From Lingula anatina (Eukaryota; Brachiopoda; Lingulata; Lingulida; Lingulidae), in contig NW_019775525.1 in the NCBI RefSeq assembly GCF_001039355.2, positions 457,529 to 521,528 of the forward strand: a stretch of DNA of 64,000 bases, given 5' to 3'. The translations under genes and the position numbers were made by a program. Shown here one piece after another: positions 46,262 to 64,000 of the stretch (position 1 is its first letter; each line of letters starts with the position of its first letter). Below the pieces are notes generated by a model that was not told the DNA's origin, did no database searches, and saw only the letters and a program-made list of their open reading frames with translations.

Positions 46262-46663
46262 AAGGGATAATAACTATTCGTTTTGGCGAAAAAATGAATT
46301 TTCCCGGAGTAAACAACAATTTTTCCATACTTACCAATGGTTAACTAATCCATTTCTACAGGTACATTCGAAGTTAGTCCCTGTTTTTTTATTTATTTAT
46401 TTTTATTTTATTTTATTTTTTTTTAATTTGGTTTTATGTTAAAATCTCTAAGTTTTATGTTATAACCTCTAAGAGATTATTACAGAGTATAGCCATCTAT
46501 GGAGGTCACGTGGTCTGATGACAAGCTCAGATATCAGAATAATAGCTATAATTGCCGTTTTTGTGGTAAAACAGAATATATTATATAATATTTTTATGAG
46601 TTGTTTAAAATGTTTTAAATGTGAAATATAGATCTCATACCAATAATTATTATCTCTTTAAAT
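46262..46663. mobile_element. foldback element, family C, copy 3
   Basis: Starts AAAGGGATAATAACTATTCG and ends with the inverse of AAAGAGATAATAATTATTGG. It is the most complete copy and shows how the halves at 37904 and 40233 join. Confidence 0.8.
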
Positions 46664-46901
46664 AGGAGGTTGTTGGGTGTGATCTATAATATTGCAAACA
46701 TATCACCTGTTTTATTTCTATAGAAGGCAAAATATCAAGATACAAATCAAAATGTGCTGATTATATAATACCGATTTACTGTGGAATCATTTTTAATGTT
46801 TTTTATCAAAAATATGCCGTATGATTACTTCATTATTAAATAAATTATTTTTAATACCTGTATTCAAGTATGAAAATGATTTTCATCGTGAATATCTCAT
46901 C

Positions 46902-46945
<44 letters not shown>

Positions 46946-48800
46946 CTGAATAATTTATAATTTATATTATTATCACTAACTGTTGTATTTATCATCAAAT
47001 AATTGCGTGTACTGTAACTCAAATGGTCTCGACATGACTCCAGATCCCGACTGGGTCTGATCTTCCACTTCACGTGTACAGAGGAGCTAATAAACAACCT
47101 CACATCTTCACTTCCGAGTCTTAATTTTATTTTCATTATCCACGGTATTATACTGCTGATTTGGTAGCAGAAGTAGTATGGTAAAAGAACAATAATTCCG
47201 ATTTAACAAAAAGCACAGTACCGTGTTTATCGTTACACAACTACACTGAACATGTACATGTAACCGTGAAAATATTAATTACTTGACATGTATAAGATTA
47301 GAAATTCTGAGTTAAGTAATCTGTCACTATTTAGAACCATAGGTTTAGTGTTCTATCACCACTGAGCATACTAAGCAGTTACCCCACCCTACAGTTCAGT
47401 ATAAATAGTCACCCCGATCTGACTGTAGAGGGCGATCTCATCCTAAGCACATGTAGGAAAACAAGGACCGAAGACCTTAAGTCTGAAATACAGACACTCC
47501 GTCACTGGAAAAACTGTGAGCACTGTATTACTGTGGTGCTTTGCTCTAGTACCTAAATTACCTGTAGGTGCCCTACTCATGGGCGGATTGAGGCCGTCTT
47601 CTGGGTCTTCTGGTAGACAGTCAGTTTTTCAATTTTACAAATTACAATTTAATTTATTTTTTGATTGGTATCTTATTTTTCTGTCGGAAGACGGTCAAAA
47701 ATGGAGGATTGATCAAAAAAGAAGATTTGGAAGATTGTCAGAAAATATCTCTGGATCCGCCCCTGCTACTGTACCTATGACTGTAACAATATTTTTGGAA
47801 GAAATAAAGTATTGTATTAGGAAAACTATTTCCTCTCTCTCTTTATCATACACCGCGCTGTTACAAAGTGGCACTCGCCGTTACAGTATAAATGGGCACT
47901 TTACATACACTTAATCTAATGAGAAGCGATATGTGTGCCACAGTGACTTCAGGCGATTTGCGTACTAATTGTTTTGCAATATCAACAGGTAAGGATTTTC
48001 ACTTATCAGACGCAGCTATCCCAGGCATACCGACCAGTGCGGAGGTGTTACTATAAAAGTGAATGATAAAAATCTATTTCAAGACAGGAAGAAATTAAGT
48101 GATAAGATATTGGCAAAACATGTTATTGGGGAGGGGGGGTGTCATCATCTGAAACCAGTCGAGATACGCGTATGCAAACTATAGATAGAATTGTTATGTT
48201 GAATTATTCTATAAGACACCTTCGCTGTATGCATTTCGCTCATATGCACTTTAGATGTTGTTTGTGTTCTTTTCAATTTTCTTATTATTGTGTTATTTGA
48301 TAAGTTAGGACAGCAGCGAATGCAGATTGTAAAAGTGGCTATGGCATTTTGTGTTGTTACTTAAACCACTGCCACGCCTACTTGTACTCTCCTAGCAACC
48401 ACCCTGCTTTAACTGGCAACATTAAGTGCAGCCATGTACATACACGCCTAGCTGGACAGTACATTAAGATATCTGCATTTATAATGAAATGCTCTACAAA
48501 AATAGATACTTATCATAATAACATCCTTCATCTGGTTATTCACTAGCGCCGTATACAAAACCCTGCAATTATGCTCCCGCAATTATGTTCCCCGTACAAT
48601 GTTTGTAGATAGCCGACCTTCACTTCTCTCTGTCTTCCATGTTTACGCACACTAGCTACGGAATCAATATCAGTGAGTGATATATACAATAGCCTGTATA
48701 GATGTATCCACTTGGGAGTTAATATGCACTGAGACTATCATGCGGTGACTCTGCATATTCATAAACTGGAATGACGAAGTGCACCTGAGTATCTACAAAT
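46664..48800. other. 5' flank of galactosyltransferase copy 3
   Basis: No gene seen, apart from a (GA)n tract at 46905-46940, the family B element at 47579-47765, and flank blocks shared with copy 1. Confidence 0.5.
47579..47765. mobile_element. short foldback element, family B, copy 2
   Basis: Starts ATGGGCGGATTGAGGCCGTC and ends GGATCCGCCCCTG. The interior matches the copy at 15215-15384, including TCTGTCGGAAGAC and AAGATTGTCAGAAAATATCT. Confidence 0.75.
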
Positions 48801-51800
48801 ATGAAAATAGTTTTGTTCTTCGTTGCCTTCACTGTTGTGAATTTATTTTGGATTGTAGCAGTCCACCGGGCGATATTAAGGTATGTCAGGTACATGTGTG
48901 CGTGATTCTAAATGAAAGATTTTGAAATATTTTTGAACGGAGTATAAATGCCGTTAATTAGGGTGGTAATCAATTCGATAATGTTTTCAATGCTCATTTT
49001 ACTTTTGATGACGTTCAAATACAAGACAAGTGTTTTTTCTTCAAAAAATGTTCTGGCAACGACCAACGATTTTTCAAGCTTTTAAGTAAGACTCTAAAAC
49101 TAACCCCTCTTAACTGATGAAAAAAACGTCCAAATTCATTACAGATATGTGAACAATGTCTTTGCAAAGGGGAGTGAAGAAACGGTTGCCAAATCTTTGG
49201 ACATCTGCCAAGTAACCCAGGAAAATGGGACAAGAACAGGTTAGGGCCCTATAAATACAGAGGCGCTCTTGGGATATTTTTCTTTGTAACTACGCGGTAT
49301 ATGTACTTGGTTCTTTGTACTCATAAAGGAAAGCAAGTACAGCGTGCACTGTGTGATAAACCTCTCAGTGGACATTCAATTGGCAGATACTAATGCAGAA
49401 GCATTTTGGAGGCGTCTCAAACAACATACAGATAGGGTTAATCTACCCTCTACCAGGGCGACAGATTGATTTTTTTTGGCAGATATGTCTCTAGATGAAT
49501 AGACAGTCATTTTGGTCTGATGTCGCCTCAGCAGAAAATGTCCACAATAATAACTGCGGCCCTTGTAGAGGGTAGGGTTAATCAACGTGTCGTCAAAACG
49601 GATTGAGTAAAATATCAATTTTTAGTGACTTTTTTGCATATTCCGTTTAATACATACTGACTAAAGATATACAAGAGCTTTTTCAATTTTAGAAAGTGCA
49701 TTTGATGTTCAACTGACACTTTTGCCAACGCTAAATAGAACGGAGCTGTTCAAAGAGGTCGCCACCGGAGGCCTATGGGCACCTATGTCATGCAAGCCTA
49801 GGGACCACGTGGCCATCATCATTCCTTACCGTGACAGACAAGAACATCTAGATATTCTCCTCCAAAATCTGCACCCTTTTCTACAAAGCCAGAAGTGCCA
49901 CTACCAGATATTTGTCGTTGAACAGGTCGATTGTTTAATGTCCATTATTTCCTACTTCTCTCTCTTTCTTTCTCTCTCGCTCTCTGTCAGTAAAGAACTT
50001 CGGTTGCCTCATAAAGTGTAGTAGTAGTAGTAGTAGTATAATTTGTACATAAAAAATAATTTTTTATTCATCCTCGGCACTTTTATATTTCTACAGGCGC
50101 TTCCAGCGCCCTATAACCTAGGGTATACCAGAAATGTAGGATTCGTCGAGGCCAGTGCCACGTTTAATTTCACCTGCTACATATTTCATGACGTGGATAA
50201 AATCCCTATGAACAATTCACTACTGTATAGATGTCCGCCCGACAGAGTTCTTCATTTGGCCTCCGCTGAGGACAGGAATCAGTACGAGTCTGTGTCAATT
50301 ATTAATTACACAAGTTTACTTTCTCCTTCTCTCTCTCTCTCTCTCTCTCTCTCATTATAATCTGACCAATCTTCTTCATATAAATCATGAAGTACATTTC
50401 GACTTCGATATTGTCATACCGATCGCTATTTTTATGCAATTATTGCTTTCACTGAAATTTGCCATGATGACATTGAAAAGAAGCACGGTGTTGTTGTAAT
50501 AGTTATTAGTAATAACGTCAATATGTGCATTTGTGAGCTTTGCCGTCTAGTAATCTATTTGTTTTTATATTCTCTCTTTGTGATCGAAATCTTTTATTTG
50601 GTCACAGAGCTGGGGGCAGGCCTAGCTAGAACGTGTAAATGATAGCTATACATTATCACATGGATAATCATTTGTTTAGCTTAAATGCTGTGTTTTAGCC
50701 TGATGTACCCAAACTACATTGGTGGAGTTATTGGGACCGCCCCTGACACATTCAAGAAGCTAAACGGGTTTCCTAATAATTACATAAGATGGGGCGGGGA
50801 GGACGACGATTTTTTTCAAAGGTAGGTTGAATATCTAACTTAAATGGGCATCTTTATTGATTTTATGCCAGAATCGCTTTATGATTGATCAAAGTGATGC
50901 TCCTAAACCCCAAGGCGGGTTGCTGATATAAACAAGCCAGGTACGGTATATTGGATCAGTCTCCATGGCGCAACACAGGTGCCTTATGCACAGCTTTAAT
51001 ACTTATGCACCGATTTAGCGAGCCTTCCGACGCATCCTTAGACCGGCGATTTACGCGGAAAAATTGGCCGTACGGTCGCCCTTAATGGAAGTCAACCATC
51101 CAGTTCAGGAATGATACATATACCTTTCGTTCTCCTCGAAAAAAGCATCACCGATGTCATATGTGTGTTTCTGTTAACTTGCTTACGAATTTGACCTTTA
51201 ACTGTCTAAAGTTTGAAGGTCCAAGGACCAAGCCCCTTCTTTTCACGAGCCAATAGACCGATATCTTGACTGCAGATGACTATGATCGCATAGTGTGAAT
51301 ATATGTATAGTTGATTGCAAAACACTGCAACTGAAAAAGTTACTTCATTGCCCTCAGCAATGATTTCGTCTGCTCAGAACTTCAAACAGTTGTTGCCATA
51401 CCTTTAAATGATGCTTAAGAAAACATCATCCTAAACGGCAATCGTGAGAAACTAAACGCATCTATGTTATGGTTTTTTTTTTTTTTTTTTTGCTTTCAGT
51501 CACCGTGTTGTTTTGCAGATCCCAGACAGGTCACATCAATAGAGACGCAGCTGAAGTCGGTGACATTTTAGCCCGTTGCAAATCATCTTTAAAAAAAGCG
51601 ATCTTGTTTTTCTAGGAGTGTCTCTCAAAAAGTTCCCATTGAGCATGCCCACACACAATTAGGAATGTACAGGGTTTTAAACCACACGCGTCCACCTGGC
51701 TACGACAACAAGGAGAAGTAAGTTATTATTTATAATAGTGTGAAAGGACAGGGAAGAATGGGGTTATGTATGTATAATTGACTATTTTTTTCAATTCTAT

Positions 51801-53635
51801 GTTTTTATTTGTGGTTTGACACTACTTTTTGCGACAGATTAAATGGTTCCATTTAGAAAAACTTTTTTAAACATTTTACGAGGCTATCAAAAATAATTGA
51901 TTAATCCCCTTTACATTACTTTTTGTGAAATTGAGCCCCCCCCCTCGTAATGCTTAAGCAACACCATGCAGTGTCACACTATTTTAGTCTTCAAAATGCT
52001 CAGTGCTGCATAGCTTTCGTAGTATATTGATTATCCTTTCAAATAACTCATAGAGGCGATATGAACCAGTTTGCATCGAAGTTGTATAAGCACTACGGGC
52101 CGTTGATTGATGGACTGAATACATTGAACTACACCCGACTAGCAACAGAGTATCGACCAACTTACACTTGGATCAAATTTAATTTTGATCAGAAAAGCAT
52201 GATGAAGGTACGTAATAATAGGACTATGGCGAAAAGAGCGCACTGGTTACGATCGAGACTCAAAATAAATGATTTCTTGATTTTTATTTCAAAGTGTAAT
52301 ATGATGGTCGCCATCGAACAGGTTGTTATAATTTTTTTATTTATCTTGAAGACTCCTGATTCCAGATTCTTCTTAAAGAATGGTGGATTCGCCATTGGAT
52401 CCAGAAGATGTAGATAATAAAATTCGATTTACGACCTTTACAAGCCCCATTATAATGGATTCTGGGTAATTTCAGACTGTATGGAAAGGAATAATGGACG
52501 CCAAATATGACAAGATGGTTAACAATACATACTGGGCAGTAAATTACACACGGGCCAACGAGATGTTTCCGAAGTAAGTAGACATTTATTTTGAAAGAGG
52601 CGTTTGATAATATTGTACACACTGGACAATAGAAGTGTTACCCCTACTGAACCAGTACTTTGGGGGAGATAAATGACTGTGGACAATATGCTCCTGGTAT
52701 CATTTTATTAACCTCAAATTTCACAAAAAGACCAACAATACAATTCCATAGTACAGCGGTTTTATACTCATTAGTCACATTATAAGTAGACCAGGCATCA
52801 TAACTTTGATTACTCTGATTCAGGGGGTGACACTCCTATTGTCCAGTGTGAGTGTATATCATATACATGTACCCCGGTAATGTCATGAGGGATCGATACG
52901 TTATAAAGGCTACACAGTACATGTACCCAGTACTAGTATGTGCATAAGCGAGTGGATAGCTTAATAAATCTATATAAACAAAGGGTTTTTGCTCTAAAAG
53001 TGTTAATTTTTATTGAATATATATTTATACTTAAATATTTATATTCATACTTAAATATGTAGTTCACATAAAAGAAACGGGAAAAATATTTTGCAAAATA
53101 TCGAGCTTTATAAGGTAATAACACCAATTAAGCATGATTAAATGTGACATATAAGTACTTGTTGAACCCAGTAATGAAATCTTGGCTGCATTATTATAAT
53201 TGCAATCGTACTGATAGTAAGTGATCTTGACGCTGGCATCTCACTCTATGCTTTTTAATCACCCCATCAGAGTAGTATATTCTCAGATTTAAGCTAATAT
53301 TTAGGCATTATATGGACAAGATACCATACTTTTTATAATTGTTTTGTTAATTGGGCGAATAATTAATTCCACCTTCCCCACTCGTCTCAAATAAACTCCT
53401 GAATGAGCCAGATTACTGCAAGTTTCCCACCAGGTATGGCTGAGTCAATCAGTCAATTTTATTATTTATTTATTTATTGATTGATTGATCTATTTATTTA
53501 TTTATTCATTTATTAATTTATTATTTTTGCAGAATTAACAGCGATATCAAGCGGGAAGCACAGACCTCTACAACGAAGAAGAGAAAGAAGAAAATCAGAG
53601 TTCGCAAAAAGAGCCGGAAATTATATCGACATTAG
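48801..53635 (+). CDS. beta-1,4-galactosyltransferase family, tandem copy 3
   Basis: Nine exons: 48801-48880 (or 48889; both donors are in phase), 49145-49239, 49693-49925, 50097-50287, 50699-50821, 51616-51717, 52054-52207, 52476-52573, 53533-53635; 392 residues with the shorter exon 1. Motifs: membrane anchor (FFVAFTVVNLFWIV), IIIPYRDRQEHL, NLGYTRNVGF, DVD, NYIGGVIG and WGGEDDD. It alone keeps the canonical Glu in WGGEDDD. The Met metal ligand is Val as in the other copies. The exon 4 donor is GA/GTCTGT rather than the AG/GT of copies 1 and 2, so splicing may be weaker there. The tail is strongly basic (KKRKKKIRVRKKSRK). It is convergent with the GH9-PL14 gene, whose end is 0.6 kb away. Confidence 0.9.
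49444..49574. mobile_element. foldback element, family A, in intron 2 of copy 3
   Basis: TACCCTCTACCAGGGC to CCCTTGTAGAGGGTA. It has the same position in the gene as the element at 41695-41826. Confidence 0.8.
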
Positions 53636-54144
53636 ATATACATGTATACGTACATATGAACAAGTACTTTGACTTTTTTCTCCCAGTCTCATAATTTTCA
53701 TTGTTAATTTATTGAAAGTGCTGTCAAACAAATGGACAGTTATAAAAGCCCATTAAAAAGTGGCTGGTTCACATAAAGGGGGGATTGAATTCAATACCAG
53801 AAAATTACGTGTAATTTGACACGAGACATATCTGCAGTAGGCTGCTTAAATGTTCACTTTAAACCAACAGATACGTTACTTAAGTGGACAGAGAGTATGA
53901 ATATAACCGGGTTAAAGTTAAAATAAAATTGTCAAACAATTATCACAAAACATGTCACCCAAATTATTCACCAATTAATGTAAGCAATAAACGGGATAAT
54001 TTCATAAATATATAAAAAATAGCAGTTTATGTGTCTTTGTTCATTCCGTATGAAGTTTCATTTTCTAGCATTGTTTTTAAACCATTTTTCGTTATTTCAG
54101 ATCAAAATAAAACCCCAAAAGATAAAATGGTTTTCTTTGCACAT
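53636..54144. other. short intergenic region between convergent genes
   Basis: A-T rich. It holds AATAAA on the plus strand at 53922-53927, a possible poly(A) signal for galactosyltransferase copy 3. Confidence 0.45.
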
Positions 54145-54150
54145 TTTATT
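54145..54150 (-). terminator. poly(A) signal AATAAA of the GH9-PL14 gene
   Basis: TTTATT on the plus strand, about 70 bp past the stop codon of the gene at 61658-54217. Confidence 0.55.
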
Positions 54151-54216
54151 TCACTGCCTCAGCTTGACGTAATGCTTGGTTTTAAATAATTTATATGGCA
54201 TACGTTTTTTTAATAT

Positions 54217-61658
<7,442 letters not shown>

Positions 61659-62520
61659 TCTGAAATTAGACTCGATTTTAGACTGATCCTGTATCAGAAC
61701 AGACGCAGAAAGTATTACGTAAATAAAACTGGATTTTGTAGAGAAGAGTACAATTGAAAATGACAATAACAAGGTGCACAGGGCGTACGACTTTGTCCTC
61801 AAAAATAGGTGAAAAATGCAATTCACAATGACAAAATGACGAAGTAGCGTGTGCCTCTACAAAGACAAAAATATGAAATATAAAGGGAAGCTTAGGCCCT
61901 TAAGGTAGCAAAACCTCGGCCCCACGTATCAGAGCATTCCCCCATGATGACGAGTCCCATTTTTGGCACGTCACACTAGCAATAACCTGCTCGAATCTAA
62001 TGGAGGACATACTCTGTTTCACAGAAGTTTCTTTGCACGGAAGTTCTTTTACGATGATGATAAAAATGCATACACCCGTCTAAATCAAAGGGACTATGAA
62101 ATGGAATTTGTCCCTTGTTAGTTCGTTCCAACAACTTTGTAACATAAGGTAAAAAGATGAAATAATGAAACAAATCGAGGTTAGAGAAGGGGAGATAAGA
62201 CGGAACTTCGTGGTGCCCTATTGTTACAATATATGCACCCTTTTTCACGCTTTCGCACTATGTCAACTACGTGATCCCTGTTCACAATTATATGGCTGAT
62301 ATGATGCCTTTTTGTTGATCAGCGACCTCACCCTGGCGTGTCATATTCCCCTTTATCTCCATATAGTGTCGCTTAGCAGAAGGGCGCTTATAAGTCACGA
62401 CGAGCTGTCCGGGGCCTGGGCCAGGTTTAACAAAAGTCTAATGTTATTTTGGGAGAGTTGAAGCAAATAAGTGCTACTATCCGATAGCCGTCTACGTAGA
62501 GTCGACTTAGTTGTCAAGAC
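61659..62520. other. 5' region of the GH9-PL14 gene
   Basis: A minus-strand acceptor (CTAATTTCAG) directly precedes AATG at 61659, so the ATG lies at the start of a second exon and a non-coding first exon is expected upstream. A candidate donor (AATAAG/GTAAGAG) lies near 63271, but this is a guess. No other gene seen. Confidence 0.4.
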
Positions 62521-62605
62521 CAGTGGCGGATTTAGGGGGGTGTCAGGGGGGTACTGACCCCCCTTCGAAACCCTACCAGATGACACCGTTCGCGTTCCAA
62601 AACGC

Positions 62606-62649
<44 letters not shown>

Positions 62650-62751
62650 GGGGGGGGGGGGGTTTTCGGGGGCCCCCCCCCCCCCCCCAGGGGGCCCGGG
62701 GTTTTTTTAAAAAAAACCCCCCCCCCNNNNNNNNNNNNNNNNNNNNNNNNN

Positions 62752-62796
<45 letters not shown>

Positions 62797-62900
62797 TGGG
62801 GGGGGGGGGGGACTTCAGCGGGCCACACACCCCATGCCAAGGGGACCTGTGATTGTTTAAAAAAAGCCCCCCCCCCCCTTCAAATAATCCCAGATCCGTG
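62521..62900. repeat. family F-type repeat with a 25-N gap and homopolymer-corrupted copy
   Basis: Starts AGTGGCGGATTTAGGGG. 62609-62726 and 62752-62880 have the same order (T run, G run, C/G stretch, TTTAAAAAAA, C run), but the first is reduced almost entirely to homopolymers. Ns at 62727-62751. The first half looks like unreliable consensus of the second. Confidence 0.65.
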
Positions 62901-64000
62901 TCTAAAGATTATAGACGGTAAACCACTCGTAGCACCGATAGACATCGGAAATCTGGCAGTCCGAATAAAATTTAACTGGGCCGAAAACAAATTGTGTAAT
63001 AACATAAAACTGATAAAAAAACGGCTTAAAGTTGCCCTCAGTCTCATTGGCCAAGTAGTTTACAAAAATCTACTTCCTTCGTCAGACCTCCGAGTATTTT
63101 GCCTCGGACTAAACTCGTGCAAAGCTGGGTAATGTCGTACATGTATATGTACACAAAAACATATCCAAAACCTCACCAATGCCCATGGTTTCCTTATACA
63201 AAAACATTCTTACATTGTATAAAAGACGGATACTATTACTGATAATTACAGATCATAAATTTAGCTCTTACCTTATTTTTCCAAAGAAATGCTCTCCAGT
63301 TTGGGAAACTTCTCGATTGATACTCCGCTCCTCTAATAGTTAACAGAGATCTTCTTTACATACGTGGAACGAATATTATATGATATATGATAATGATTAT
63401 AGTTTATGAACTAATAATTTTCGCCCTGGATGACTCCGTATAAAAAAAATTGGCCTTACGGAAATTGCTTATTTTTGCAATCCCAATTCACAGGAAAGGT
63501 GTCATTAAACTTTTGGCCCGGACATACGAATATATATATATACAATCCAGCTTGTCATCCACTATGAATAATAACTTCACGGTGGTATTGGCGCTCCCTT
63601 TAATTCCTTCCTTTTTAAGCGTACAGCGCGCCACTTAATATATACTAGTAGCTGTGCACAATAACTTGTCTCTTCTTAAAATGAACTAGTGAAAGTGTCA
63701 GCCGAAAGTTATTTTATACCACATACGCGGGTCTAACGATTAAAATGAGCGTGCGCTTGCGCTCAATTATCCTACAGCTAAATTGTCACCGCATTAGACT
63801 CGGCTTAGAAAATCGTGACGTGTATGAGATGACGTTAGAGGCCTTCTATTTCACGCCGCAGCGCTCGCTAACAAAGTGTACATAAAAAGAGAAAGGCAGC
63901 ATCATCTTCCGCGTCGCTGCTTATCGTTATATCTGTCATGCTGTAAGTGAGGGACTTGTGGACGGTTTTCTGATGATTTATATGTATGAAATGTTTTTAT
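62901..64000. other. non-coding, no gene recognised
   Basis: No convincing exon. The last 150 bp are less A-T rich and end with GCTGTAAGTGAG, a possible donor at about 63944 of a plus-strand first exon for a gene beyond the window. Confidence 0.35.

Noticed and set aside
62511-63132. Phe/Gly/Pro or Lys-rich frames around poly-T, poly-G and poly-C
   Set aside because: Low-complexity, error-prone sequence around a gap.

Overview
The window is nuclear DNA of a marine invertebrate animal, most likely a mollusc. It has spliced genes with short exons, GT-AG introns loaded with microsatellites and foldback elements, a nuclear tRNA-His array, and genes typical of molluscs: a GH9 cellulase with a CBM2 module, a PL14-type uronate lyase, secreted chitin-binding-like proteins, and tandem beta-1,4-galactosyltransferases. 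There is no prokaryotic signal and no CRISPR. Coding sequence is a small part of the 64 kb.

Layout. 1-7 kb: almost no genes; a 2.0 kb TIR element (471-2484) and microsatellites. 7.3-8.9 kb (-): a small secreted PAN/apple-like plus SRCR protein. 10.3-12.3 kb: a tandem repeat carrying four tRNA-His copies (-), one degenerate. 15.0-17.6 kb (+) and 25.4-20.6 kb (-): two convergent four-exon paralogues with a Ly6/uPAR-like region, a basic or low-complexity spacer, a furin-type site and a Cys-rich C-terminal region resembling a type-2 chitin-binding domain. 27.8-53.6 kb (+): three tandem nine-exon beta-1,4-galactosyltransferase genes in units of roughly 8 kb, with a possible 3'-flank remnant of a fourth. 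61.7-54.2 kb (-): a 14-exon gene whose junctions all agree in phase and give one 1,070-residue protein: signal peptide, CBM2, mucin-like repeat linker, GH9, second linker, PL14-type lyase.

The strongest candidate for something undescribed is the CBM2-GH9-PL14 gene, a cellulase fused to a polyuronate lyase, which would fit digestion of algal walls. Second is the LU plus chitin-binding-like pair, which looks like two prepropeptides. The galactosyltransferase array shows recent duplication with substitutions at metal and catalytic positions.

Sequence quality matters. A 978-bp block is repeated exactly around a 420-N gap, a ~1.0 kb block with exons 2-3 of the first galactosyltransferase is repeated around a single N, and a low-quality homopolymer block flanks a 25-N gap. 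These look like assembly faults. Exons were worked out by hand from splice signals and phase; no database search was run.
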